Source of the DNA: Methylobacterium tardum
Lineage (GTDB): Bacteria > Pseudomonadota > Alphaproteobacteria > Rhizobiales > Beijerinckiaceae
Reading direction: 5' to 3'
Assembly (NCBI RefSeq): GCF_023546765.1
Contig: NZ_CP097484.1
Coordinates: 4,248,001 to 4,312,000, forward strand
DNA length: 64,000 nt
Each line of letters begins with the position of its first letter. Position 1 is the first letter of the stretch. The position numbers and the translations under genes were made by a program. The notes under the pieces were generated by a model. That model was not told the DNA's origin and searched no databases. It saw only the letters and a program-made list of their open reading frames with translations. Shown piece by piece: positions 53,582 through 61,649 of the stretch.

Positions 53582-54697
53582 TCAGAACAGCGCCAACTGC
53601 GCCCCCGGCTTGCGGAAGGCATCCCGGTCCAGGGCCATTCGGCCGAAGGCGAAGCCAAGCCGTGTTCCCGCGAGCCGCACCCGTTGGCCGATCATCGCCG
53701 CGTAGGCGCCCTCGCCGCGGAAGCGGTGGCCGAAACGCGGATCGTTCTCGCGGCCGCCCCGGGCCTGTGCCAGCAGCCCGAAGGTCCGGTCCTTCCGCTC
53801 GGGGTAATGCGCGGAAAACCAGTCGGCCACGAGGTCGGCGACCTCACCCGGCAGCCGGAGCAGCGCGTGGCCGATCCGGCTCGCGCCGTTCTCCCGGGCC
53901 CGGGCGAGGATCGTCTCGATCTCGGGATCGGTGAGCCCCGGGATGATCGGCGAGACGTTGACCATCACGGGCACGCCCGCCGCGCTCAAGGCGCGCATCG
54001 CAGCGAGCCGCTTATCCGGCCGCGGCGCGCGGGGATCGAGACGTCGGGCGAGGTCCGGATCGAGGGTCGGCAGCGACAGGGCGACGAGGATCAGGTTCTG
54101 CGCGGCCATTTCGGCCAGGATGTCGAGGTCGCGCAGGATGAGGTCGGATTTCGTCGTGATGCTGACCGGGTGCCGGGTCTCCCGCAGCACCTCCAAGACC
54201 GCGCGGGTGATGCGGTGCTCGCGCTCCAGCGGCTGGTAGGGATCGGTGGCCGTTCCGAGGGCGATGGTCTCGGGGCGATAGCCCGGCGCCGCCAGCTCCC
54301 GGGTGAGGAGCCGCGCGGCTTCGGGCTTGGTGACGATCCGCGATTCGAAATCGAGCCCCGGCGACAGACCGAGCCAGGCGTGGGTCGGCCGCGCGTAGCA
54401 GTAGATGCAGCCGTGCTCGCAGCCGCGATAGGGATTGACCGACCGGTCGAACGGGATGTCGGGCGACGTGTTGCGGGCGATGATGCGGGCCGAGCGCTCC
54501 GGCGTGACCTGCGTGCGCACGGGAGCCGGCGCGTCGGCTTCCCAGTCGGGATCGTGGAACACCTCATGCCGGGCCGCCGCGAAACGGCTCGTGGGATTGG
54601 CGGTGGCGCCGCGACCGCGCCGGGCGCTCTCGGGCGGCGTGCTGGGCCCGAGACGGAGCGCGACCTCGCGGGTGGATCCCCTTCTGCCATGTCCCAT
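53582..54697 (-). CDS. PA0069-family radical SAM protein
   Basis: This 371-residue radical SAM enzyme carries the iron-sulphur motif GCEHGCIYCYARP (CxxxCxxC), with VNPYRGCEHG before it and the SPL-like ARPTHAWLGL after it. The PA0069 group is related to spore photoproduct lyase but has an unproven function. The ATG at 54697 (MGHGRRGSTREV) is chosen; an upstream extension would overlap a parS-like site. The C-terminus ends GAQLALF. It is divergent from the next gene. Confidence 0.87.
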   Translation of the reverse strand: MGHGRRGSTREVALRLGPSTPPESARRGRGATANPTSRFAAARHEVFHDPDWEADAPAPVRTQVTPERSARIIARNTSPDIPFDRSVNPYRGCEHGCIYCYARPTHAWLGLSPGLDFESRIVTKPEAARLLTRELAAPGYRPETIALGTATDPYQPLEREHRITRAVLEVLRETRHPVSITTKSDLILRDLDILAEMAAQNLILVALSLPTLDPDLARRLDPRAPRPDKRLAAMRALSAAGVPVMVNVSPIIPGLTDPEIETILARARENGASRIGHALLRLPGEVADLVADWFSAHYPERKDRTFGLLAQARGGRENDPRFGHRFRGEGAYAAMIGQRVRLAGTRLGFAFGRMALDRDAFRKPGAQLALF

Positions 54698-54712
54698 GCC
54701 GAGTCGCTCCCG

Positions 54713-54728
54713 TGTTTCACGTGGAACA
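54713..54728. promoter_or_regulatory. parS: parS-like ParB-binding site
   Basis: TGTTTCACGTGGAACA differs at one position from the canonical parS consensus TGTTTCACGTGAAACA. The left half-site is exactly canonical; the right half is the TGTTCCAC variant found in alphaproteobacteria. Such sites cluster near the replication origin and load ParB for chromosome segregation. It lies 16 bases upstream of the radical SAM start. Confidence 0.65.
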
Positions 54729-54823
54729 TAACGCGAACAAAAAACGATGCGACGCCTCATTTTCAGGCAAATCCCCAGGCAACGCGTCGCACGGTCGCGT
54801 TCGCGCCTTCGGGAGGCGGATCA

Positions 54824-55381
54824 ATGGTTTACGGCGGCGGAAAATCGTCTAAGGGCGCGCTCATGCTCTCTGCGGTGACCTTCCTGGCCAACCCGGCCGC
54901 TCCGGACGCGATCGATCGCCTGGCCGACACGCTCAGCGTGCTCGTCTCGGGTGTCGCCGGCGGCCTGATCGGCGACGCGGTGATCGTCACCGGGAGCGGC
55001 AGCGAGGCCGTGGCGGCCGTCGCGGAGGCGACGGGCGCGACGCTGGTCCTGCACCAAGACGGCAATCCCTACGCGGCGGGCGCAGCCGCAGCCCGCCGGG
55101 ACTGGATCCTGTGCCTGGAGGCCGGGGATGTTCTGGCCGAAGGCTGGATCCGGACCCTCGACCGCTTCGTCGGGACCGCCCGGCCCGAAACCGGGCTCGG
55201 CCGCCTGCAGCGCCCGGCGGCCGGTTGGCCCGCGCGCCTGATCGGCCGGATCGAGCTCGTGGCCGGCGCCCGGCAGGCCCGGGCCGGGGACGTCGTCCGG
55301 CGGGAGGCCCTGCGCGCCGGGGCGGTGTTCGCGCCGCGCCTCACGGTCCGGCCGCTGATCGCGCGGATCGACAGGGCCTGA
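54824..55381 (+). CDS. GT2-fold glycosyltransferase-like protein, short
   Basis: This 185-residue protein resembles the N-terminal half of GT2 enzymes: MLSAVTFLANPA, LVLHQDGNPYAAGAAAARRD and WILCLEAGDVLAEGW, where the last motif replaces the metal-binding DxD. The C-terminal acceptor domain is abbreviated, so activity is doubtful. GGGAGG lies seven bases before the ATG at 54824; an internal ATG at 54863 also fits. It is divergent from the radical SAM gene across the parS-like site. Confidence 0.65.
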   Translation: MVYGGGKSSKGALMLSAVTFLANPAAPDAIDRLADTLSVLVSGVAGGLIGDAVIVTGSGSEAVAAVAEATGATLVLHQDGNPYAAGAAAARRDWILCLEAGDVLAEGWIRTLDRFVGTARPETGLGRLQRPAAGWPARLIGRIELVAGARQARAGDVVRREALRAGAVFAPRLTVRPLIARIDRA

Positions 55382-55515
55382 CCGGAAGAATCTTGCGCGA
55401 CGCCACGTTGTTGTCGGTCCCGCCTCCTCTACAACACCCTGAACGGGGTGGAAGATTTGCCGTCTCTGCACCGCGCGAGAACGCTGACCCGCTTCCGCCC
55501 TGAAAGGATGGTGCC

Positions 55516-56964
55516 ATGGATTCGTCGGGCCTGATGGGGCGCAAGTCGGTCGGCGACATCCTCGAGAGTGGCGAGGGCGAGCAGCAGCTCTCGAAATCGC
55601 TGGGCGCCCTCTCGATCACCGCGATGGGCATCGGCGCGATCATCGGCGCCGGCATCTTCGTCCTTACCGGCACGGCCGCCGCACAATATGCCGGGCCGGG
55701 GATCATGCTCTCCTTCATCCTCGGCGGCATCGCCTGCGCCTTCGTGGGCCTGTGCTACTCCGAGATGGCGGCGCTGATCCCGGTGGCCGGGTCGAGCTAC
55801 ACCTACACCTACGCGACGCTGGGCGAGTTCTTCGCGTGGCTGATCGGCTGGGACCTGATCCTCGAATACGCCATGGGGGCGGCCACCGTGGCGGTGGGCT
55901 GGTCGGGCTACGTGACCAGCATCCTCAAGGATGTCGGGATCGCGATCCCGGCGCAGTTCGCCCACGCGCCCGGCACGCCGATCGACGGCGGCGGCACCGC
56001 CCTGTTCAACCTGCCGGCGGTGCTGATCGTGGCGCTGATCACGATCCTGCTGATGCGCGGCACGAAGGAATCGGCGCGCTTCAACAACATCATGGTGGCG
56101 GTGAAGCTGACCGTCGTGGTGGCCTTCATCGCGCTGGGCTGGGGTCACGTGAACACGGCGAACTGGAGCCCGCTGATCCCGGACAACGACGGCACCTTCG
56201 GGCATTTCGGCGCCAGCGGCATCCTGCGCGGTGCGGGTGTCGTGTTCTTCGCCTTCATCGGCTTCGACGCGGTCTCGACCGCGGCCCAGGAGGCGCGCCG
56301 GCCGCAGAAGGACATGCCGATCGGCATCCTGGGCTCGCTCGCCGTCTGCACCATCCTGTACGTGCTGGTGGCGGCCGTGCTCACCGGGCTCGTGCCCTAC
56401 AAGGACCTGAACGTCCCCGACCCGATCGCCAAGGGGGTCGACGTGATCGGCATCGGCTGGTTCGCGATCCTGATCAAGCTCGGGGCGCTGACCGGCCTGA
56501 CCACGGTGATCCTGGTGCTGCTCTACGGCCAGAGCCGGATCTTCTTCACCATGGCCCAGGATGGCCTGCTGCCGAAGATGTTCTCCCACGTGCACCCGAC
56601 CTACCAGACGCCCTATCGCAGCCAGGCGCTGATCGGGGCCATGGTCGCCCTGGTGGCCGCCCTGGTGCCGATCAACATCCTGGGCGAGATGGTCAGCATC
56701 GGGACGCTCGCCGCCTTCATCCTGGTCTGCGGCTCGGTGATCTACCTGCGGCGGACGGATCGCCACATGAAGCGCCCGTTCCGGGCGCCCGCGGTGCCGG
56801 TGGTGCCGATCCTCGGCATCCTGTTCTGCCTGCTCCTGATGATCGGCCTGCCGCTCGACACGTGGCTGCGGCTGGTCATCTGGATGGCGATCGGGCTCGT
56901 GATCTACTTCTTCTACGGCCGGAAGCACTCGGTGCTGCGCCGCAAGGAGGGGAACGCGGCGTAG
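55516..56964 (+). CDS. APC-family amino-acid permease
   Basis: This 482-residue inner-membrane transporter has 12 or more predicted helices and the family signature near the N-terminus (ALSITAMGIGAIIGAGIFVL), then LSFILGGIACAFVGLCYSEM and SGILRGAGVVFFAFIGFDAV. It is of the cationic amino-acid transporter-like group (YfnA/CAT type), exchanging or importing amino acids with protons. AAAGGATGG precedes the ATG. It is monocistronic, followed by a degenerate repeat. Confidence 0.92.
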   Translation: MDSSGLMGRKSVGDILESGEGEQQLSKSLGALSITAMGIGAIIGAGIFVLTGTAAAQYAGPGIMLSFILGGIACAFVGLCYSEMAALIPVAGSSYTYTYATLGEFFAWLIGWDLILEYAMGAATVAVGWSGYVTSILKDVGIAIPAQFAHAPGTPIDGGGTALFNLPAVLIVALITILLMRGTKESARFNNIMVAVKLTVVVAFIALGWGHVNTANWSPLIPDNDGTFGHFGASGILRGAGVVFFAFIGFDAVSTAAQEARRPQKDMPIGILGSLAVCTILYVLVAAVLTGLVPYKDLNVPDPIAKGVDVIGIGWFAILIKLGALTGLTTVILVLLYGQSRIFFTMAQDGLLPKMFSHVHPTYQTPYRSQALIGAMVALVAALVPINILGEMVSIGTLAAFILVCGSVIYLRRTDRHMKRPFRAPAVPVVPILGILFCLLLMIGLPLDTWLRLVIWMAIGLVIYFFYGRKHSVLRRKEGNAA

Positions 56965-56992
56965 CGCGCCGGGCTGGTTCCGCAGCACAGCC

Positions 56993-57106
56993 CCGTCTTT
57001 CCGGGGTGCCGATGGCGAGCCCGGAATCCAGAACCACCGAGCCTGCAGGTTCTGGCGGGGCGCGGCACTGGCTTCCGGGCTCCGCTGCGCGGCCTCGAGC
57101 AGACGG
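56993..57106. repeat. Dispersed palindromic element, copy 6 (degenerate)
   Basis: The left arm reads CCGTCTTTCCGGGGTGCCGA and the right arm ends CTCGAGCAGACGG. The inner stretches GCCCGGAATCCAGA and TTCCGGGCT are conserved, but the outer right arm has decayed. It lies between the APC permease and the moaB stop. Confidence 0.7.
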
Positions 57107-57112
57107 TTCGGG

Positions 57113-57670
57113 TCACACGGTGATGCTCGCCCCGCGCCGCAGGTGCTCGTCGAGCCGGGGCATGATCTCCACGAAGTTGCAGGGCCGGTGGCGGTAGTCG
57201 AGTTGCTGGGCCAGGATCCCGTCCCAGGCGTCCCGGCAAGCACCCGGCGAGCCCGGCAGGACGAAGACGTAGGTCGCCTGCGCGACCCCGGCGGTGGCCC
57301 GGGATTGCAGGGTCGAGGTGCCGATCTTGTCGTAGGAGATCCGGTGGAACACCGCCGAGAAGCCGTCCATCCGCTTCTCGAACAGCGGCTCCAGCGCCTC
57401 CGGGGTCACGTCGCGACCGGTGAAGCCGGTGCCGCCCGTGCTGATCACCACGTCGACCCCCGGGTCACGCAGCCAGCCCTCCACCTGCCCGCGGATCGCC
57501 GGGATCTCGTCGGGCACGATGGCACGGTCGGCCAGCCGGTGACCCGCCTCCGTGAGGCGTTGGGTCAGCGTATCGCCCGAGCGGTCGTCCTCAGGCCGGC
57601 GCGTGTCCGAGACGGTGAGCACCGCGATGTTGAGCGGGATGAAGCGGCGGGCGTCGGGCTGGTCGGCCAT
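57113..57670 (-). CDS. moaB: Molybdenum cofactor biosynthesis protein B
   Basis: This 185-residue MoaB/MogA-type protein adenylates or inserts molybdenum into molybdopterin. Family motifs are IAVLTVSDTRRPEDDRSGDT, VISTGGTGFTGRDVTPEAL (the molybdopterin-binding TGGTG loop) and VFVLPGSPGACRDAWD. The start is ATG at 57670 (MADQPDARR). It stands alone, divergent from maleylacetoacetate isomerase, 137 bases apart. Confidence 0.93.
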   Translation of the reverse strand: MADQPDARRFIPLNIAVLTVSDTRRPEDDRSGDTLTQRLTEAGHRLADRAIVPDEIPAIRGQVEGWLRDPGVDVVISTGGTGFTGRDVTPEALEPLFEKRMDGFSAVFHRISYDKIGTSTLQSRATAGVAQATYVFVLPGSPGACRDAWDGILAQQLDYRHRPCNFVEIMPRLDEHLRRGASITV

Positions 57671-57806
57671 GGCGGGGTCTCTCCGGGACAGGCATCCGAT
57701 ATGGGCCGGCCCGATCCGGTTGTCGCCCCCGGGCCCCCGTCCCGGCTCTTGCCGCGGGGCGAAAACTCGGCTGTGCTCGTCCGGCCTCGTCGGAGATCCT
57801 GTCCCC

Positions 57807-58454
57807 ATGCACATGTACGGCAACTGGCGCTCGGCCGCCGCCTTCCGGGTGCGGATCGCGCTCAAGCTGAAGGGCATCCCCTACGAGGAGACCTTCATCG
57901 ATCTCGACGCGGGCGACCAGCACAAGCCGGAATTCCGGGCGATCAACCCGCAGGGGGCGGTGCCGGCCCTGTTCGACGACGACGGTCCGCCCCTCACCCA
58001 GTCGCTCGCGATCCTCGACTACCTGGAGGAGACGAAGGGCGGCGTGCGGCTCCTGCCCGAGGAGCCGCGGGCCCGGGCGCGGGCGCGCTCCCTGGCGCAG
58101 GTCGTCGCCTGCGACACCCACCCCCTCTACGTGCCGCGGGTGCGCACCTTCCTGATGGAGCATTACGGCCTGCCCCGGGAGCGGATGCTCGACTTTCTGC
58201 GCAACGCCTTCGAGACCGGCCTGAGGACCCTGGAGACGCGGCTCGGCACCGAGCCGGGGACCGGCCGCTATTGCCAGGGCGACGCGGTGAGCCACGCCGA
58301 TCTCTGCCTCGTCAGCCTCTGGGTCGGGACCGGCATCTTCGGCATCGACACGGCGCCCTACCCGACCGTGGCGCGGATCGCAGAGGCCTGCCTCGCCCTT
58401 CCGGAGGTCGCGGCGGCACATCCCCTGCGTCAGCCCGGCGCGCCCGGCGCGTGA
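57807..58454 (+). CDS. maiA: Maleylacetoacetate isomerase (GST zeta class)
   Basis: This 215-residue glutathione transferase-like isomerase acts in tyrosine/homogentisate catabolism. N-terminal thioredoxin fold: YGNWRSAAAFRVRIALKLKG and INPQGAVPALFDDDG; the SSCxWRVRIAL-type active-site serine is at S9-A10 (RSAAAFR). C-terminal all-helical domain: GDAVSHADLCLVSLWVGTG. Two start ATGs (57807 and 57813) are in frame. Other homogentisate genes are not nearby, so a general GST role is possible. Confidence 0.82.
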   Translation: MHMYGNWRSAAAFRVRIALKLKGIPYEETFIDLDAGDQHKPEFRAINPQGAVPALFDDDGPPLTQSLAILDYLEETKGGVRLLPEEPRARARARSLAQVVACDTHPLYVPRVRTFLMEHYGLPRERMLDFLRNAFETGLRTLETRLGTEPGTGRYCQGDAVSHADLCLVSLWVGTGIFGIDTAPYPTVARIAEACLALPEVAAAHPLRQPGAPGA

Positions 58455-58565
58455 TCCGCCACGCGCGCACTGGTCACGTGGGCGGGCGGCAGGCAGATGT
58501 GGCAATTCGTTACCCAGGACGTGTAAGCAGGCCGGCGTTTTAATCCCGGTTCGGGGGAAGAAAGA

Positions 58566-59903
58566 GTGTCGATGGCATCCGTCGAGAACGAGTCCGGCCT
58601 GCATCGCATCGTCGTCGTCGGCGGCGGCGCGGCTGGATTGCAGCTTGTGACGAAGCTCGGCGACAAGCTCGGGCGCGGCAAGCGCGCCCATGTCACGCTC
58701 GTCGACCGCGCCCGCACGCATATCTGGAAGCCGCTGCTCCACGAAGTCGCGGCGGGCAGCCTCGATGTCGGACATCATGCGGTGGATTACCTGCATCATG
58801 CCCACATGCACGGGTTCCGCTACCGGATCGGCCGCATGACCGGGCTCGACCGGGAGGCGCGCACGATCCAGCTCGCGGCGAGCTACGATTCCGAGGGGCG
58901 CGAGGTCACGCCTGAGCGCGCGGTCCCGTACGATACCCTCGTGATGGCGGTGGGCTCCACGACCAACGATTTCGGCACGCCCGGGGTCGCCGAGCACGCC
59001 ATCGCCCTCGACACGCAGGACCAGGCGGTGCGCTTCCACCAGCGCCTCGTGAACGCGTCCCTGCGGGCGCACACGCAGGTCGGTCCGGTCCGCCCCGGCC
59101 AGCTGCACGTGACGGTGATCGGCGCCGGCGCCACCGGGACCGAGCTCGCCGCCGAGTTGCACCGGACCCTGCGCCACGTGGTCTCCACGGGCCTCGACAG
59201 GATCGACCCGGGCAAGGACATCCGCATCACCCTCGCCGAGGCCGCCGACCGGATCCTGCCGGCGGTGCCGCAGCGCCTCTCGGCGGAGGTGATGCAGCTC
59301 CTCAACAAGATCGGCGTGGACGTCCGCGTGAAGGCGCGCGTCACCGAGGTGCGGGCCGACGGCGTGCAGCTCGCCGACGGCACCTTCATCCCGTCGGAGC
59401 TGGTGGTCTGGGCGGCCGGCGTGAAGGCTCCGCCCTTCCTGCAGGGCATCGGCGGGCTGGAGACCACGCGGACCAACCAGCTGGTGGTCACCCCGACGCT
59501 GCAGACCACCCGCGACCCCGACATCTTCGCGCTCGGCGATTGCGCCTACCTGGTGGAGGTCGGTTCGGACACGCCGGTGCCGCCGCGGGCCCAGGCGGCG
59601 CACCAGCAGGCGAGCCATCTCGTCGGCCAGATCCAGGCCAAGATCGACGGCAAGCCGCTGAAAGCCTTCAAGTACAAGGATTTCGGCTCGCTGGTGTCGC
59701 TCGGCGAGTACTCGACCGTCGGCAGCCTGATGGGCTTCGTCCGCGGCAAGAACATGCTGATCGCCGGCCTGTTCGCCCGGATGATGTACCGCTCGCTCTA
59801 CAAGATGCACGAGCGGGCGCTCCACGGCACTGCCAAGACGGCCCTCGACACCATGGCCCGCGCGCTCACCCGCCGCACCGAGCCGCGCGTGAAGCTGCAC
59901 TAG
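58566..59903 (+). CDS. ndh: Type II NADH dehydrogenase
   Basis: This 445-residue flavoprotein oxidises NADH and reduces quinone at the membrane without pumping protons. The FAD-binding motif is RIVVVGGGAAGLQLVTKLG (residues 14-32); NADH-binding VTVIGAGATGTELAAEL; C-terminal FAD contact ALGDCAYLV. LHEVAAGSLDVG and RTHIWKPLLHE are also typical of Ndh. A C-terminal amphipathic helix probably anchors it. GTG at 58566, ATG at 58572 is the alternative. Confidence 0.92.
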   Translation: MSMASVENESGLHRIVVVGGGAAGLQLVTKLGDKLGRGKRAHVTLVDRARTHIWKPLLHEVAAGSLDVGHHAVDYLHHAHMHGFRYRIGRMTGLDREARTIQLAASYDSEGREVTPERAVPYDTLVMAVGSTTNDFGTPGVAEHAIALDTQDQAVRFHQRLVNASLRAHTQVGPVRPGQLHVTVIGAGATGTELAAELHRTLRHVVSTGLDRIDPGKDIRITLAEAADRILPAVPQRLSAEVMQLLNKIGVDVRVKARVTEVRADGVQLADGTFIPSELVVWAAGVKAPPFLQGIGGLETTRTNQLVVTPTLQTTRDPDIFALGDCAYLVEVGSDTPVPPRAQAAHQQASHLVGQIQAKIDGKPLKAFKYKDFGSLVSLGEYSTVGSLMGFVRGKNMLIAGLFARMMYRSLYKMHERALHGTAKTALDTMARALTRRTEPRVKLH

Positions 59904-59948
59904 CTTGAGCTGCGAGCCCGGGAGATCCGGGCCGTTTCCACAGGGAGG

Positions 59949-60269
59949 ATGAACCCGATGATCCTGGTCAGCGTGATGTACCCGGCCGGCCCGAGCTTCG
60001 ACATGGGCTACTATCTCGGCCACCACATGCCGTTGGTGCGCGAGCGCTGGTCGTCGCTCGGCCTCCACGAGGCGAAGGTGGTCAAGGGCGCCGGCACGCC
60101 GGACGGCGGCACCGCGCCGTTCCAGGTCATGGCTCTGCTGACCTTCGAGTCGGTCGAGGCGTTCAAGAAGGCCGTGGCCGCCCATGGCGAGGAGATCTTC
60201 GCCGACATCCCGAACTTCACCCCGGCGCAGGCCCAGGTGCAGATCAACGACTTCGCGGAGAGCCCGTGA
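59949..60269 (+). CDS. EthD-family protein
   Basis: This 106-residue dimeric alpha/beta-barrel protein has the EthD pattern: VMYPAGPSFDMGYYLGHHMP, LTFESVEAFKKAVAAHGEEI and the C-terminal IPNFTPAQAQVQINDF. EthD proteins assist P450 or polyketide-degrading pathways, or form dimeric barrels of unknown function. GGGAGGATG precedes the ATG at 59949. Its stop overlaps the next start (GTGA). Confidence 0.85.
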   Translation: MNPMILVSVMYPAGPSFDMGYYLGHHMPLVRERWSSLGLHEAKVVKGAGTPDGGTAPFQVMALLTFESVEAFKKAVAAHGEEIFADIPNFTPAQAQVQINDFAESP

Positions 60270-60577
60270 TCGACATCGTCAAGGCGGTGCAGGAGGCCGA
60301 TCCGAGCCTCGGCACCTACGTCATCGTGCTGCGGAGCGACTCGCGGGCCCTTGACGGGCCGGAGCGCTTCACGCCGGACGCGCAGGCCTGGCTCGTCGCC
60401 AATGCCCCCGGCGGCCGCCTCGCCCGGGTGACGATCCAGCTCGCCCCCTACCCGGGGGCGGCGCCGGCCGAGCGCGCCGTGACGGTGGCGGCCTTCGCGG
60501 AGGCCCGGGAACTCGCCGCCTTCGCCACGACCTGGACCGGCGATCCGCTGCCGGAGGAGACGGACGACCCGGCCTGA
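60266..60577 (+). CDS. Conserved-looking hypothetical protein, 103 residues
   Basis: This protein starts at a GTG (60266) overlapping the EthD stop as GTGA, so the two are translationally coupled. It is an acidic soluble protein (MIDIVKAVQEADPSLGTYVIV at its start, shortened here to fit) with a predicted alpha/beta pattern and no membrane helix or recognised motif. Its partner relation to the EthD protein is the only functional clue. A repeat-like hairpin lies about 50 bases downstream. Confidence 0.7.
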   Translation: MIDIVKAVQEADPSLGTYVIVLRSDSRALDGPERFTPDAQAWLVANAPGGRLARVTIQLAPYPGAAPAERAVTVAAFAEARELAAFATTWTGDPLPEETDDPA

Positions 60578-60628
60578 GCCGGACCGCCGGGTCTCATTGT
60601 CTCGCGATCATCACCAGCGCAGAGACGT

Positions 60629-60674
60629 GACCCAGGGCGGCGCGCCCTCAGCGCGCGTCGCGCGTTCCTGGGTT
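60629..60674. repeat. Inverted repeat with ACCCAGG/CCTGGGT arms
   Basis: ACCCAGGG and CCTGGGT flank a GC-rich core; just outside, CAGAGACG occurs as a direct repeat on both sides (about 60620 and 60690). TTGCTTCGCTCCGCTCGC beside it is a common intergenic string in Methylobacterium (from memory). It lies between convergent genes. Confidence 0.5.
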
Positions 60675-60726
60675 GCTTCGCTCCGCTCGCAGAGACGGCA
60701 ACGCTGAATGCGGCGATCCAGACCGG

Positions 60727-61425
60727 TCAGCTCTGGGCCGCCGGGATCCCGAGGGCCGGCCCGAGGCGCGCCCGGCACCGGCCGAGCGCCGCGAAGGCGG
60801 CGTTCGAGTCGCGGGCGAGCCGCATCAGGTCTCCCAGACGCGCCCGGCCGCGGGCGAAGGCGAAGAACACCGCGGCGATGTCGGGCTCGCCATCCGCCGT
60901 GAGCGCCTGCGCGGCGAAGGCCGGCAGCGCTTGCCCGGCCGGATCGCAGATCACCCGCAGGACCGCGAAGGGCAGGCCGTGCCGCCCCGCGAAGGCCGCG
61001 GCCACGTGCGATTCCATGTCGACGGCCGCCGCGCCGGTCGCGGCGCGAAGCTCGGCCTTGCCGTCGACCGACAGGACGGCCGTGTCGACGCCGGCGAGAT
61101 CCGCCGGGATCACCCGGGGCCCGACATCCGACAGGGCGTTGAGGAGCACGGCCGACAGGTCGAGATCGGCGGCGCGCCGTCCGTCCTCACCGACCACGCC
61201 GGTGCCGACCACCACGTCGCCCGGCTTGAGCGAGGGATCGAGGCCGCCCGCGATCCCGAAGCTCACCACGGCCCGGCAGCCGGGCGGCACGCGGGCATCG
61301 AGGAGCTGGCGCAGCCGGTGCGGATTGCCGCCGGCCCCCACGGCCTCCACCCCCTCCCCGGCCGCCATGCGGCGCTCGCGGGCGAGGCCGGTGACGGCCA
61401 GGACGGGTGCGGTCGGGTCGATCAT
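60727..61425 (-). CDS. hpnG: Hopanoid-associated phosphorylase HpnG
   Basis: This 232-residue protein of the nucleoside phosphorylase family removes adenine from adenosylhopane, giving ribosylhopane, a step to bacteriohopanetetrol. Motifs: AVTGLARERRMAAGEGV, AVVSFGIAGGLDPSLKPGDVV and AVDMESHVAAAFAGRHGL (the ribose-binding MES). Placement directly behind shc fits. The ATG at 61425 (MIDPTAPV) is chosen; the longer frame is not family-like. A 224-base gap lies between it and the shc stop. Confidence 0.9.
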   Translation of the reverse strand: MIDPTAPVLAVTGLARERRMAAGEGVEAVGAGGNPHRLRQLLDARVPPGCRAVVSFGIAGGLDPSLKPGDVVVGTGVVGEDGRRAADLDLSAVLLNALSDVGPRVIPADLAGVDTAVLSVDGKAELRAATGAAAVDMESHVAAAFAGRHGLPFAVLRVICDPAGQALPAFAAQALTADGEPDIAAVFFAFARGRARLGDLMRLARDSNAAFAALGRCRARLGPALGIPAAQS

Positions 61426-61649
61426 GGTCCGCTGGTGGACCAGTCCGGCAAGGTCTGCAAGCAGGCGAGAGCGCCGCGGCGGCCCAGAGGGGTGATCCGG
61501 CACGGGGCGGGAGTCACCCGGTCCCGCGGGATCGCTGTCAGAAGGGGCCACGTCTCGGATACCGGGGCTCGCGGGTCGATCACCAGGACGGTCGAACGCG
61601 CCGCGATCCGGCTCGGGCGGAGCCGACCCGTCGGGCCGGCCCCATCACG

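Noticed and set aside
58470..58490. Other CACGTG sequences as further parS sites (58477, 56143, 53242, 62957)
   Set aside because: Their flanks deviate from the consensus at several positions, unlike the 54713 site.
61426..61551. Extended N-terminus for HpnG
   Set aside because: The 42 extra residues are polar and unlike the phosphorylase family; MIDPTAPV at 61425 is the natural start.
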